Shown here one piece after another: positions 24,994 through 33,722 of a stretch of DNA of 64,000 bases. The notes beneath the pieces are model-generated. The model ran no database searches and had not been told where the DNA came from. It worked only from the letters and a program-made list of their open reading frames with translations. Both the position numbers and the translations under genes were made by a program. Each line of letters starts with the position of its first letter. Position 1 is the stretch's first letter. Origin of the DNA: Pseudomonas sp. TH41 (GTDB lineage Bacteria; Pseudomonadota; Gammaproteobacteria; Pseudomonadales; Pseudomonadaceae); contig NZ_JAEKFH010000003.1 in assembly GCF_016650695.1 (NCBI RefSeq), forward strand, positions 1,880,001 through 1,944,000, read 5' to 3'.

Positions 24994-25211
24994 GACTGGC
25001 CCTCCGCCTCCGCCAGTTGCTTGCGGTACTGGGTGGTGGTGATGCCGGCGTAGCCCCAGTTATCGGTGTCGACTTCTTCGATCACGATGTGGGTCAGGTG
25101 CGGATCCTTGTTGAGGACGCGTTCCAGGGTCTCAGTGATTTCGGCGATCACCTGAGCTTTCTGCTCCGAGGTAACGCCATCGCGGGTGATGCGAACGCTG
25201 ACGAAAGGCAT
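24990..25211 (-). CDS. 4-oxalocrotonate tautomerase family protein
   Basis: A 73-residue protein whose start is taken at MPFVSVRITRDG. Processing of the Met exposes catalytic Pro1, an absolute feature of the tautomerase superfamily, so a longer reading to 25238 is rejected. The helix SEQKAQVIAEITETLERVL and HIVIEEVDTDNWGYAG are the usual second halves of the beta-alpha-beta unit. It is the first gene of the four-gene group running to 22673, probably a redox or detoxification operon. Substrate unknown. Confidence 0.88.
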   Translation of the reverse strand: MPFVSVRITRDGVTSEQKAQVIAEITETLERVLNKDPHLTHIVIEEVDTDNWGYAGITTTQYRKQLAEAEGQS

Positions 25212-25780
25212 GAGGAAGATCTCCAGTGACCTGCTCATCGGGATGATGGGTAGGTGTTGGAGCTCAATGTAGGGAGTTAGCGGGAGGGGATAAAGATGGG
25301 GACGGGAACATCATTAGTTACTTGGTGTAATGGGTGCAAACTGATTTATAGCCCTGATAACCCTCTCGGACGACGAATAATCTGTAGGACTTAACCGCCA
25401 TTCCAGTAGTCCAGTTTTCTACGTGTCGCTGTTTTCCGATTTCAGCGACACGTTCTTGTGATGTGTCGCTGACGACGACACGTACGCCTCGACGCAATTC
25501 TGCATTTGCACCGGCCGGACCTCAGAACTTCGAACGGTGTGGCTCGCTTTCATTTCGCGTACAGACTCCAGTAAATCCTTCCGAAACTGGCGCATCTCAA
25601 CATCCATTCCTGATCTCTCCTTTGTCGAGCATCAAAGGTATCAGCAGGCGTTATCCAAATTATGAAAATTATGGCTGGCCAATAATTATTGCCCAGCCAT
25701 AAAAATCACTAAAACCTTCAACCCACGCCACCACCTAGCCACGATTGCGCAACCTTCCCCCTCAAGCTACGTTCAATCCG
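25212..25780. other. Intergenic region with hairpins and a decayed antitoxin fragment
   Basis: No intact gene is supported. An 11-bp hairpin ACGTGTCGCTG / CAGCGACACGT (25421-25453) and a related one (TGTGTCG / CGACACG near 25462-25482) occupy the middle, next to the remnant below. The sequence near 25650-25720 is AT-rich and contains GGCTGGCCAATAATTATTGC. The leader of the DUF3077 gene starts at 25781. Confidence 0.5.
25419..25607 (-). pseudogene. Possible remnant of an XRE-type antitoxin N-terminus
   Basis: The 62-residue reverse-strand frame begins behind a good GGAGAGATCAGGA site with MDVEMRQFRKDLLESVREMK. This resembles the N-terminus of HigA/NadS-type helix-turn-helix antitoxins, whose first helix reads x-LLESVxEMKAG. 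After about residue 25 the resemblance disappears and no HTH follows, so it is probably a decayed gene or a chance frame. The 3' part overlaps the 25421 hairpin. Confidence 0.35.
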
Positions 25781-25931
25781 TCGCTGCCAAATCAGCGACC
25801 GGGCCTGAGAACTCGAATTCGATGCAGGAACCAACCGGAGTTCTCCATATGTATGCCCGTAATCCATTCAAAATTTTCGCTACTGCTACATCAGGTCACG
25901 CCCACCACCACCCAAAAAGCGGAGGTGCACA
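25781..25931 (+). promoter_or_regulatory. Two-hairpin leader of the DUF3077 gene
   Basis: Hairpin 1: TCGCTG-CCAAAT-CAGCGA at 25781-25798. Hairpin 2: GAGAACTC at 25807-25814 pairs with GAGTTCTC at 25838-25845. The ribosome site GGAG (25837-25840) of the overlapping upstream ORF lies within the 3' arm of hairpin 2, so folding would mask it. The same hairpin 1, with a CAAAAT loop, occurs upstream of the gene at 55261. This suggests a conserved post-transcriptional control element. Confidence 0.6.
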
Positions 25932-25935
25932 ATGA
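25849..25935 (+). CDS. 28-residue upstream ORF translationally coupled to DUF3077 gene
   Basis: ATG at 25849 lies eight bases after GGAG. It encodes MYARNPFKIFATATSGHAHH and ends with TGA at 25933-25935, overlapping the next start codon (ATGA). A second ribosome site, GGAGG at 25921-25925, lies within it. Its length, the overlap and the masked ribosome site suggest a leader peptide that couples translation to the next gene. No homology is recognised. Confidence 0.5.
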   Translation: MYARNPFKIFATATSGHAHHHPKSGGAQ

Positions 25936-26225
25936 CCAACCCTCAAGACCTGAAAACCATCGGCCTCACCCATTTCTCCTTCCACGCCAACGAACCGCTG
26001 TTCCGCATCAATGCTGGTGTCCCGGTGATCCAAGCCCTCTCTCACGCCTCCGACTTGCTCCACGTCGCCAAGCTGCTCGCATCAGACGCCGCCATGGTTC
26101 GAGACACTGACCGGCATGCCTGGGCATCTCATTATTTGCAGGATATGAGTAAGGCAATCATCGATGATGTGGTGAAGGTGCTCGACGCACCGTGTAACAA
26201 CCGAGCCAACAACGTCGTTCCGTGA
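25932..26225 (+). CDS. DUF3077 family protein
   Basis: A 97-residue protein, probably cytosolic. LFRINAGVPVIQALSHASDL followed by LLHVAKLLASDAAM, and then WASHYLQDMSKAIIDDVVK, matches the small Pseudomonas-restricted DUF3077 family as I remember it. Members have no known biochemical role. GGAGG lies seven bases before the start, inside the overlapping leader ORF. Confidence 0.75.
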   Translation: MTNPQDLKTIGLTHFSFHANEPLFRINAGVPVIQALSHASDLLHVAKLLASDAAMVRDTDRHAWASHYLQDMSKAIIDDVVKVLDAPCNNRANNVVP

Positions 26226-26551
26226 TCTAAATCGCACGCATGATGAAGGCCCCGAATCAATCGTAAATGCCATTCAGTAAAGGAAATTGTAGGAGCGAGC
26301 TTGCTCGCGATGGTCGTTAACGATAACGCGTGTTTACTGGCTAAACGCGGCGCTCTTGAGACCATCGCGAGCAAGCTCGCTCCTACAGTGGGCCACATAC
26401 GTTTGACTGAATGCCATTGCGTTTCGGCTCGTAGCTCTTTAGCTACGTAATGTTTGAGGCCTTGATGTGTCGCCGCGGACGACATGTTGGCAACACGTGT
26501 TCCCGAAATTGGATTTTGGCGACATGAGCCCCTATTTCGAGGGGTACGCAA
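26226..26551. other. Intergenic region with one REP doublet
   Basis: Contains the REP doublet at 26288-26387 and no gene. The remainder (26400-26551) has a short inverted CGTAGCTCTTTAGCTACG near 26430 and lies downstream of both flanking genes. Confidence 0.6.
26288..26387. repeat. REP doublet (GTAGGAGCGAGCTTGCTCGCGA type)
   Basis: Perfect arms of about 28 bases: TGTAGGAGCGAGCTTGCTCG onward at 26288, and its complement ending CGCTCCTACA at 26387. Confidence 0.93.
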
Positions 26552-27325
26552 TCACCCAACGTCCACTGTTTCCACAGTGATTTGCTTGAGGGCATAAAAC
26601 GGCGCAAGCGCGGCTTCATCCGCATTGGCACCCGTAATCAACCGCCACTCCCGCTCAATCGGCGTCCAATGCTGTTGCCGCGCGCGGCCGAGTTTGTCGG
26701 TGTCGGCAAGGACGACGATTTGTGCCGCCCGTTTGATGATGCATTCCTTCAGATACGCCTGCTGCGCACTCGCTTCGCACAAACCAAATTCCGCGACCAC
26801 ACCGTCCGCGCCGAGGAAGGCTTTGTCGACGCTCAACCGGCTCAATGTCAGCTCGGCCAACGGCCCTAATGTGCTCATGCTCGAACCGCGCAAGTCGCCG
26901 CCGATCAAGGTCAGGCGGATGCCTGGCGCATTGGCCAGGGTCATCACGGCCAGCAGGTTATTGGTCACCACGTGCACGTCTTGTCGCGAGCACAGATGAT
27001 GGGCCAGCGCGGCGCACGTGGTGCCGCCGTCGAGCAGGACAGTGTCGCCGTCCTGGACGTGAGCCGCCGCCGCCTGGGCGATAGCGTCCTTCTGTTCCCA
27101 CTGGCTGGTTTTGCGCTCTTCGAGGGAGGCTTCCGGTTCATGGACGCCCACCACGGCAGTCGCGCCGCCGTAGGTGCGCACCAGGTGCCGCTGTTTGGCG
27201 AGCATGGTCAGGTCGCGCCGCACCGTGGCTTCCGAGACCCCGAGCGCCGCGCTCAATTGCTCGACGTTGGCATCGCCAATGCGTACGAGATCGAGGATGG
27301 CGCGGTGGCGTTCGGAGGCTTTCAT
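26552..27325 (-). CDS. DeoR/GlpR family transcriptional regulator
   Basis: A 257-residue regulator starting MKASERHRAILDLVRIGDAN. The N-terminal HTH (VEQLSAALGVSEATVRRDLT, residues 21-40) is the DeoR signature, and the C-terminal sugar-phosphate-sensing domain contains VLLDGGTTCAALAHHL and VVLADTDKLG. An ORF extension to 27514 is rejected because it runs into pdxA2. It is the last gene of the kdgT-dtnK-pdxA2 cluster and probably controls it in response to a phosphorylated four-carbon acid, possibly through the AATGATC boxes upstream of kdgT. Confidence 0.9.
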   Translation of the reverse strand: MKASERHRAILDLVRIGDANVEQLSAALGVSEATVRRDLTMLAKQRHLVRTYGGATAVVGVHEPEASLEERKTSQWEQKDAIAQAAAAHVQDGDTVLLDGGTTCAALAHHLCSRQDVHVVTNNLLAVMTLANAPGIRLTLIGGDLRGSSMSTLGPLAELTLSRLSVDKAFLGADGVVAEFGLCEASAQQAYLKECIIKRAAQIVVLADTDKLGRARQQHWTPIEREWRLITGANADEAALAPFYALKQITVETVDVG

Positions 27326-27380
27326 GGCGGGTCTCGTTGTGTGGACGGTGGTCGATCTTACACGACAGCGCCCGTGCGCC

Positions 27381-28391
27381 TCATCCCCGTCGCGTGGCAA
27401 GCTCCGCACCCTGGCGCAGCGCTTCGAGCAGACTGCGCTCATCGGCAATGCCCTTGCCGGCGATATCGAAGGCGGTGCCGTGGTCGACCGAGGTGCGGAC
27501 CACGTCCAAGCCAACGGTGACGTTCACGCCCGCTTCCAGACCGAGCACTTTGACCGGGCCGTGGCCCTGGTCGTGATACATCGCCACGACCAGATCGAAG
27601 TCGCCGCGTCCGGCGCGGAAGAACAGCGTGTCGGCGGGCAGCGGCCCGGTGACGTCGAGGCCACGTTCCTGCAACAGCTTCACAGCAGGAATGATTTTTT
27701 CTTCCTCTTCGCCATAGCCAAACAAACCGTTTTCGCCAGCATGCGGGTTGATCCCGCACACGCCGATTCGCGGTTTGGCAATGCCGGCCTTGATCAGCGT
27801 CGCGTTGCCGCGCTCGATGGTGCGCTGGACCAGGCCTGGCTCGATCTTGCGGATCGCGTCGATGATGCCGATGTGGGTCGTGACGTGAATCACCCGCAAT
27901 TGCGGCGCCACCAGCATCATCGACACTTCGTCGACATTGGTCAGGTGCGCGAGCATTTCGGTGTGGCCAGGGTACTTGTGGCCGCCGGCGTGCAGCGCTT
28001 CCTTGTTCAGTGGCGCGGTGCAAATGGCATCAATCTGGCTGGCCTCGGCGAGTTGCACAGCACGGGCGATGTATTGATAAGCGGCGTCACCGGCGATGGG
28101 CGACAGCTCGCCGAACGGCAAGTCGTCGGGGATCAGGTCGAGGTCGATGCAGTCGATGATGCCGGCCTCGTACAGCGCCTCGGAGGCGTCCTTGATACGG
28201 CGTACTTTGGCGCTGCCGCCGACGATGACGTTGGCCTGCTCCAGACGACGTGCGTCGCCGATCACCAGCGGCCGGCATTGTTGGTAGACGACGTCATGAG
28301 TCAGGCTCTTGACGATGATTTCCGGACCGACACCCGAGGCGTCGCCCATGGTGATGCCGATGATGGGGAGGTAGTTGCTCATAGTGTTCAT
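27381..28391 (-). CDS. pdxA2: PdxA2-type 4-phospho-D-threonate/erythronate 3-dehydrogenase
   Basis: A 336-residue member of the PdxA family with IGITMGDASGVGPEIIVKSL at the start, metal-site histidines in the PGHTEMLAHL and HVTTHIGIIDAI segments, and MYHDQGHGPVKVLG near residue 275. Biosynthetic PdxA lies elsewhere in most genomes. Here, next to a DUF1537 kinase, the paralogue is expected to oxidise 4-phospho-D-threonate or erythronate to a beta-keto acid that loses CO2 to give dihydroxyacetone phosphate. The start overlaps the kinase stop (ATGA), with AAGGA upstream. Confidence 0.87.
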   Translation of the reverse strand: MNTMSNYLPIIGITMGDASGVGPEIIVKSLTHDVVYQQCRPLVIGDARRLEQANVIVGGSAKVRRIKDASEALYEAGIIDCIDLDLIPDDLPFGELSPIAGDAAYQYIARAVQLAEASQIDAICTAPLNKEALHAGGHKYPGHTEMLAHLTNVDEVSMMLVAPQLRVIHVTTHIGIIDAIRKIEPGLVQRTIERGNATLIKAGIAKPRIGVCGINPHAGENGLFGYGEEEEKIIPAVKLLQERGLDVTGPLPADTLFFRAGRGDFDLVVAMYHDQGHGPVKVLGLEAGVNVTVGLDVVRTSVDHGTAFDIAGKGIADERSLLEALRQGAELATRRG

Positions 28392-29668
28392 TCGAGTCCT
28401 TGGATTCGTGTGCGTTGGGGCGAGGAGCGATCGGCGCTGTCGCTCAGGTGTTGCCATGCCGCATACAAGGCGTGATCGGTGCCAAACGCGCCGGCCTTGG
28501 TCACAATGCCGGGACGATGCCCTTGCCGGGAAACGGTCGGGCGGGCGAAGGCGACGCCGGCTTCGATTTCTGTCAGCAGTTGCAGACTGTCGATGCCGAC
28601 GGTGGTCAAGATGGCCCGCGCCGTTTCGCCGCCCGTGGCGATCAGGCCGCCGACCTTGGCGAAATGCGGTTCTACCAGCACGGCCAGCCTGCTTGAAAGT
28701 TGCGCGCCCTCCTGGGGATCGAACGCCACATCGCGGCCGATGCGCAGCAGAAGGTCACTCCAGCCATCCAGTTGCTCGCCGATGCGCGCCTGCCAGAGTG
28801 CCCAATCGCTATGGGTTGTGCCTTGGCGAAGGACCTCGGGCGGGACCACCAATTCGCTGACTCCGCCACGCTCTTTGAGCAATGCGCATTGACGCTCGCA
28901 GACGCCGGAAAGACTGCCCACGAGGATCAAAATCGGCGCCTGACTCTTTTCGATGTCATCGGGTTCAATGACAGCGAACGGCGCTTTGGAGACATCAGGA
29001 AGACGGGCAATTTCCCGAGCGAGGCCACCCGAACCGACCCAGAACAGCGGCTGACTCATCGACGCGGTCAGGCGCGCCAGGGTCAATAGATCGTCTTCGG
29101 TTTGCGCATCGACGATCAGCGCCTGCATGCCGCTGCGAGCAACCTCGGCAATGTGCAGCGCGAGCGCTTGTTCGTTGCCACGTAAGGTGTCGAGATCCAG
29201 CTTCGCAGTGCGAAGGCCTGCGGCAGCAAGCATCGCTTCGACGTCAGCCGGACGATCAAAATTTTCAAGTTTCCAGGTATCGGTGGTTTCCAACGGCTGG
29301 CCGTTCACGAACACCCGACCGCCACGCAACGTCCGCCCGGTGGCGGGGAACGCCGGGGCGACGATGGCCAGGCCTGCCAACGGTTGCAGGGCAGCGACTT
29401 CGGCGGCCCAGTTACCGCGCAAAGTCGAATCGATTTTCTTGTACAGCCGCTGCCCGGGTTGATGCAGCGCCTTGAACGCGGCGACGGTGCGCTCGGCGGC
29501 CTGCGCCGGTGAGAAGCGCCGTGTGTCCGTATCGGCGGCAATCACCTGAGCGTCTGCCTTGTCATTCAACGGATCAAGCGTGACCACCGTTTGCAGCCCC
29601 GCGCTCGCAAAACCGATGGCGCAATCCGCCGCGCCGGACAGATCGTCTGCGATGATTAAAATCCTCAT
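28388..29668 (-). CDS. dtnK: Four-carbon acid sugar kinase (DUF1537, DtnK-like)
   Basis: A 426-residue kinase. The N-terminal domain opens with [20 protein letters not shown], the family's ADDLTGA-type substrate-binding motif, and contains [15 protein letters not shown] near residue 90. The C-terminal nucleotide-binding domain has [15 protein letters not shown] and [18 protein letters not shown]1537 kinases phosphorylate D-threonate, L-threonate or D-erythronate at the 4-position. The neighbouring PdxA2 and KdgT-type permease favour D-threonate, which is inference. It overlaps kdgT by four bases. Confidence 0.87.
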   Translation of the reverse strand: MRILIIADDLSGAADCAIGFASAGLQTVVTLDPLNDKADAQVIAADTDTRRFSPAQAAERTVAAFKALHQPGQRLYKKIDSTLRGNWAAEVAALQPLAGLAIVAPAFPATGRTLRGGRVFVNGQPLETTDTWKLENFDRPADVEAMLAAAGLRTAKLDLDTLRGNEQALALHIAEVARSGMQALIVDAQTEDDLLTLARLTASMSQPLFWVGSGGLAREIARLPDVSKAPFAVIEPDDIEKSQAPILILVGSLSGVCERQCALLKERGGVSELVVPPEVLRQGTTHSDWALWQARIGEQLDGWSDLLLRIGRDVAFDPQEGAQLSSRLAVLVEPHFAKVGGLIATGGETARAILTTVGIDSLQLLTEIEAGVAFARPTVSRQGHRPGIVTKAGAFGTDHALYAAWQHLSDSADRSSPQRTRIQGLE

Positions 29669-30678
29669 CGCAAGGCCTCCCGCTTTTGAGGTTCGAGCGC
29701 AGGCTCAGGTATGACGACGGGATTACGCTGCTGCACCCGCTTGGCGACGGCGGCGGTAAGCAGCGGCGCAAGGATTGCTGTCACCACGACGCAAGCCGCC
29801 ACCAGAATGGTCGCGCTCTTCGCCGCTTCTGCGTACACCGGATTAGCCGCTGCGATCAGCGCAGGGACAGCGGCAGCATTCCCGGCGGTGGTGGCCGCGG
29901 CTACGCCGGCGACGCCAGTCCCTCCGGTCAAACGATCAGCGAAGAACAGTGGAATGCCGGTCAACACCACGACCGCAACCCCCATGCCGAGCCCCAGCAA
30001 ACCGGCTTGCCAAACGTTGTGCAGGTCCAGGCTTGCACCGAGTGCCAGGGCGAAGAACGGGATCATCACCGGAACTGCCTTGGCTAGAAAATCGCGCATG
30101 TCACGATCCAGATTGCCCAGCAGCATACCGAGTGCCAGCGGCAGGATGCTGCCCACCAGCGTCGGCCAAGGGAATGCCGACAGGCCAGCGATACCCAAGG
30201 TGACCATGGTCAGAAAGGGCCCGGACTCCAGGGACATGACCGAATACGCACCCACATCTTCGGAGCGACCGTACTGCCCCATCAGCGCCATATACAAGCC
30301 GCCGTTGGTGTCGTTCATCGCGGCGACGATGGCCAGTGTCGAGATACCGGCAAAGAGCCCTGACGAAACCGGCTGCTCACCCAGGAAGTGCCCAAGCACA
30401 ATCCCGATGAAAACGGCGATGCCGACCTTTGTCGCCAGCAACGTTCCGCCCTTCTTGAGCAGATAGGGCGTGGACTTGATGTTGATGCTCGCGCCCATGC
30501 AGACGTAGAACACCGCGAGGATAGGTAACGCCCCGGTGAACAGCGCATTGGTGAATGAGCCGAAAAACTTTGGCGTGTCAGGCAGGAAGGTTGCCACCAG
30601 CGAACCAATCAGCAGGGGCACGATCATCATGCCGCCAGGGATGCGTTCAATGGTGCGCTTGATAGGAATTTGGGCCAC
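29665..30678 (-). CDS. 2-keto-3-deoxygluconate permease (KdgT family)
   Basis: A 337-residue membrane protein with about ten helices, starting [20 protein letters not shown], the KdgT-type start. Other family segments are [20 protein letters not shown] and [17 protein letters not shown]. In this operon it probably imports the four-carbon sugar acid used by the kinase and PdxA2 rather than KDG; this is inference. First gene of the four-gene operon; a GGAG site precedes the ATG. Confidence 0.88.
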   Translation of the reverse strand: MAQIPIKRTIERIPGGMMIVPLLIGSLVATFLPDTPKFFGSFTNALFTGALPILAVFYVCMGASINIKSTPYLLKKGGTLLATKVGIAVFIGIVLGHFLGEQPVSSGLFAGISTLAIVAAMNDTNGGLYMALMGQYGRSEDVGAYSVMSLESGPFLTMVTLGIAGLSAFPWPTLVGSILPLALGMLLGNLDRDMRDFLAKAVPVMIPFFALALGASLDLHNVWQAGLLGLGMGVAVVVLTGIPLFFADRLTGGTGVAGVAAATTAGNAAAVPALIAAANPVYAEAAKSATILVAACVVVTAILAPLLTAAVAKRVQQRNPVVIPEPALEPQKREALR

Positions 30679-30733
30679 GAGGGTCTCCTTTTATAATTGT
30701 TTGGTAAGACGTGCATCACCTCGAAACTGACTG

Positions 30734-30827
30734 AATCGATCATTTGATGATTAACTCAGTCAAATTTATCTTAGGTCATCGTCATAAATTGCGCAAACCA
30801 ATCATTCAAATGATCGTTTTGATCATT
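30734..30827. promoter_or_regulatory. Candidate operator region upstream of kdgT
   Basis: Three inverted or direct AATGATC / GATCATT boxes: GATCATT at 30738-30744, AATGATC at 30809-30815 and GATCATT at 30821-30827. The last two form a palindrome with a 5-base spacer, and ATCATT-CA-AATGAT at 30801-30814 overlaps it. Repeats of this kind are expected for DeoR-family operators, and the cognate regulator would be the last gene of this operon. Confidence 0.5.
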
Positions 30828-30957
30828 TTTTGGAGGAGAACCTAGTCGTGAAGAACGACTCGAATCGCCCTGTGGCACAGACTAGAGCCTTACAGCGCCT
30901 GCTCCTGCCGTTAGGTGCCTCGCTCTGGTCCTGCTTCGTGGGGGCGGTGCGTCAAAA

Positions 30958-31039
30958 TCAAAAGATCGCAGCCTTCGGCAGCTCCTACAGGGAAATGCGT
31001 ACGCTCTGTAGGAGCTGCCGCAGGCTGCGATCTTTTGAT
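30958..31039. repeat. REP doublet (GTAGGAGCTGCCGCAGG type)
   Basis: Left arm ATCAAAAGATCGCAGCCTTC at 30958 and right arm ending GCTGCGATCTTTTGAT at 31039 are complementary over about 34 bases with one mismatch. Confidence 0.92.
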
Positions 31040-31096
31040 CTTGATCTGTCTGCCCTTTCCCGGAGCAATGCTGGAGTGGTGAAGGCGTGTGGACCT

Positions 31097-31186
31097 GTGG
31101 GAGCGAGCCTGCTCGCGATGAGGCCGGCACATCCAACATCAATGCTGACTGTCAGACCGCCTTCGCGAGCAGGCTCGCTCCCTCAC
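31097..31186. repeat. REP doublet (GTGGGAGCGAGCCTGCTCGCGA type)
   Basis: Arms of about 22 bases: GTGGGAGCGAGCCTGCTCGC at 31097, with its complement ending at 31186. Confidence 0.9.
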
Positions 31187-31220
31187 TTAATCCCCTTGAA
31201 CACAAACCCATCGCCCATAA

Positions 31221-31250
31221 AAAAAGCGCCACCTTCCCGGCAGCGCTTTT
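31221..31250 (-). terminator. Terminator of the small reverse-strand gene
   Basis: AAAGCGC and GCGCTTT form a stem around CACCTTCCCGGCA. On the reverse strand it is followed by seven T. It lies just past the stop of the 31273-31485 gene. Confidence 0.75.
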
Positions 31251-31272
31251 ATCAATCCGTTGTTTTTTCTTC

Positions 31273-31485
31273 TTATCCTTCCATCACATCCCACAACGCT
31301 TCCAGCTCCGCCTCGCTGAATAGACCAGCGGGGTAGCGCTCAATCATCGTCCGGCGCGGATCACTGTCTGTGATCTGACGCGTTCCTTTGGACTTCAACC
31401 AGTGCGCCAGTATCTGGAGCGATTCGCTGTTTACTGCCAGGGGATGCAACGCCCGCTCGCTCACGACATTCATTTCGGCGTTCAT
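31273..31485 (-). CDS. Small conserved hypothetical protein
   Basis: A 70-residue protein (MNAEMNVVSERALHPLAVNS at the start; FSEAELEALWDVMEG at the end). It is followed closely by a reverse-strand terminator, which supports it as a real gene. I recognise no domain. The C-terminal acidic helix and the DPRRTMIERYPAG segment are reminiscent of small pseudomonad proteins without assigned roles. Confidence 0.6.
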   Translation of the reverse strand: MNAEMNVVSERALHPLAVNSESLQILAHWLKSKGTRQITDSDPRRTMIERYPAGLFSEAELEALWDVMEG

Positions 31486-31630
31486 TTCCGCGCTCTCTCC
31501 TGGTTTGTGAGCGGCCTAACTTATCCAAGGTTTATGACAGAACATCGCAGTTCTCCCCCTCCCTGTTTCAACCATGACAGATACAAGAGCTGTGCCAATG
31601 TTTCTAATGTGTCGACAAGCGGATACAAAA

Positions 31631-31660
31631 AAGCCCGCAGTCCTGTAGGGCTGCGGGCTT
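31631..31660 (-). terminator. Terminator downstream of aguA
   Basis: A perfect 10-bp stem AAGCCCGCAG / CTGCGGGCTT with a 10-base loop, followed by T on the reverse strand, about 70 bases past the aguA stop. Confidence 0.85.
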
Positions 31661-31731
31661 GCTGTCTAAACGCCGGGGTTAAACCTGTGACCGAGCGATT
31701 ATGTAATCAACTCAAGCTGTTACAACCTCAC

Positions 31732-32838
31732 TCACTGCTTGTGCGGCGCGGGCTGCTGTTGGGTAAGGCAGTGAATATTGCCGCCGCCCAGTAACAGTTC
31801 GCGCCCCGGCACCATCACCACTTCGTGCTGCGGGAACAATGCCTGCAAAATCTCTTTTGCCGGACCATCCAGCGGATCGTCGAAGCTCGGTGCAATGATG
31901 CCGCCGTTGACGATCAGAAAGTTCACGTAGGAGCCGGCCAGACGAACGGTCGGATTACGTTCCTGAGTACCGTCCACCGGATCCACGCCCGCGCATTCTT
32001 CTTCGGTCGCATACAGCGGCCCCGGAATCGGCATCTTGTGCACCGTGAAAGGGCGACCTTTGGCGTCGGTGCTGCTTTCCAGCACTTTCATTGCAGCCTG
32101 GCAACGCGGGAAGTTTGGATTCTGCGGGTCGTCGGTCCAGGCCAATAGCACTTCACCCGGACGCACGTAGCAGCAGAAGTTATCCACATGGCCGTCGGTT
32201 TCGTCGTTGAACAAACCGTCCGGCAGCCAGATGATTTTATCCACAGCCAGATTCGCGCAGAGCACTGCTTCGATTTCCGCACGGTTCAGGTGCGGATTGC
32301 GATTGCGGTTGAGCAGGCATTCTTCGGTGGTGATCAGGGTGCCTTCGCCGTCAACGTGGATCGAACCGCCTTCGAGCACGAAGCCCTCGGTGCGGTAGCG
32401 CTGGCTGCGCTCGATCTCGAGGATCTTGCCGCCCACCTGCGAATCACGGTTCCACGGCGAATACAGACCACCGTCGAAGCCGCCCCACGAGTTGAAGTCC
32501 CAGTTCACACCGCGGACTTCAGCGCTGTTATTGATGACGAACGTCGGGCCGGTGTCGCGAACCCAGGCGTCGTCACTGGACATTTCCACTACGCGAATAT
32601 TCGGCACGTCGAGACGGGCACGGGCGTTTTCGTACTGGCCGGCGGAGACTGCCACCGTCACCGGTTCAAAACGCGCGATGGCCTTGGCCACCGCCACGTG
32701 TGCGGCTTGCGCCGGTTTTCCACCCAGGCGCCAGTTGTCCGGGCGCTCGGGCCAGACCATCCAGGTTTGGGTGTGTGGCGCCCACTCGGCCGGCATGTAA
32801 AAGCCGTCGGCGCGGGGCGTGTTGTTTAAGGTGGTCAT
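31732..32838 (-). CDS. aguA: Agmatine deiminase
   Basis: A 368-residue guanidino-group-modifying enzyme converting agmatine to N-carbamoylputrescine and ammonia. Typical segments are [20 protein letters not shown] at the start, [14 protein letters not shown] near residue 88, and [20 protein letters not shown] near residue 205 with the catalytic His/Asp. The nucleophile Cys357 lies in [14 protein letters not shown] at the C-terminus. It lies directly after aguB (five bases between them), giving the two-step agmatine-to-putrescine route. Confidence 0.97.
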   Translation of the reverse strand: MTTLNNTPRADGFYMPAEWAPHTQTWMVWPERPDNWRLGGKPAQAAHVAVAKAIARFEPVTVAVSAGQYENARARLDVPNIRVVEMSSDDAWVRDTGPTFVINNSAEVRGVNWDFNSWGGFDGGLYSPWNRDSQVGGKILEIERSQRYRTEGFVLEGGSIHVDGEGTLITTEECLLNRNRNPHLNRAEIEAVLCANLAVDKIIWLPDGLFNDETDGHVDNFCCYVRPGEVLLAWTDDPQNPNFPRCQAAMKVLESSTDAKGRPFTVHKMPIPGPLYATEEECAGVDPVDGTQERNPTVRLAGSYVNFLIVNGGIIAPSFDDPLDGPAKEILQALFPQHEVVMVPGRELLLGGGNIHCLTQQQPAPHKQ

Positions 32839-32843
32839 GACGA

Positions 32844-33722
32844 TCAGGACTCCAGGGAACCGTCGAGGGTTTTGATAGCACCATACAGGTTCGGGCGGCG
32901 GTCACGGAAGGAGCCCCAGGCACTACGGATGTGCTCCAGCTCATCGAGGTCGAAGCTCTGAACCAAAACGCCTTCTTCGGTTTTGTCGAGTTCCTGAACC
33001 TTCTCGCCGAACTGGTTGGCGATGAATGACGAACCGTAGAACGTAATGTCGTAGCCATCCTGCTCTTCGTTGCCGATACGGTTGCTGGCGATCAACGGCA
33101 TCAGGTTGGCACCGGCATGACCTTGCTGCACGCGCTGCCAGTGGTCACGGGACGAAATGGTTTTGTCGTGAGGCTCGCTGCCGATCGCCGTTGGGTAGAA
33201 CAGAATTTCCGCACCTTGTAACGCCATGCTGCGGGCGCATTCCGGGAACCACTGGTCCCAGCAGATGCCGACGCCGATTTTCGCGTAACGGGTGTTCCAG
33301 ACTTTGAAGCCGGTATCGCCCGGGTTGAAGTAATACTTTTCGTGGTAGCCAGGGCCGTCCGGGATGTGGCTTTTACGATAAATCCCGAGGTTGCTGCCAT
33401 CGGCATCGATGATCGCGATGCTGTTGAAACGCGCGCGGCCAGCCAGCTCGTAGAAGCTGATCGGCAGAACGACTTGCAGTTCTGCGGCAACTTTCCGGAA
33501 ATGCTTGATGGCGACGTTGTCTTCAACCGTCGTGGCCAGCTGCAGGTAATCCGGATTCGGCTTCTGACAGAAGTACGGAGCCTCGAACAGTTCCTGGATC
33601 AGGATGATCTGCGCTCCTTTGGCTGCGGCCTCACGGACCAGCTTTTCTGCAGTCTCGATGTTGGCTTCAAGGTCCCAGGAACAGGCCATCTGGGTGGCGG
33701 CAACGGTAACGATACGGCTCAT
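32844..33722 (-). CDS. aguB: N-carbamoylputrescine amidase
   Basis: A 292-residue nitrilase-superfamily hydrolase that releases putrescine, CO2 and ammonia. The catalytic triad is visible: Glu in [11 protein letters not shown] near residue 43, Lys in [12 protein letters not shown] near residue 120 and Cys in [13 protein letters not shown] near residue 157. It starts [20 protein letters not shown]. First gene of the aguBA pair. Confidence 0.97.
   Translation of the reverse strand: MSRIVTVAATQMACSWDLEANIETAEKLVREAAAKGAQIILIQELFEAPYFCQKPNPDYLQLATTVEDNVAIKHFRKVAAELQVVLPISFYELAGRARFNSIAIIDADGSNLGIYRKSHIPDGPGYHEKYYFNPGDTGFKVWNTRYAKIGVGICWDQWFPECARSMALQGAEILFYPTAIGSEPHDKTISSRDHWQRVQQGHAGANLMPLIASNRIGNEEQDGYDITFYGSSFIANQFGEKVQELDKTEEGVLVQSFDLDELEHIRSAWGSFRDRRPNLYGAIKTLDGSLES

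Larger units (their letters stand above)
30841..31272. other. Intergenic region with two REP doublets
   Basis: Apart from the two REP doublets and the terminator listed here, nothing is recognised. A 168-residue forward frame across this stretch is made almost entirely of REP sequence. Confidence 0.6.

Noticed and set aside
30830..31336. Forward 168-codon open frame
   Set aside because: Consists mostly of two REP doublets translated in frame; no ribosome site and no protein-like composition.
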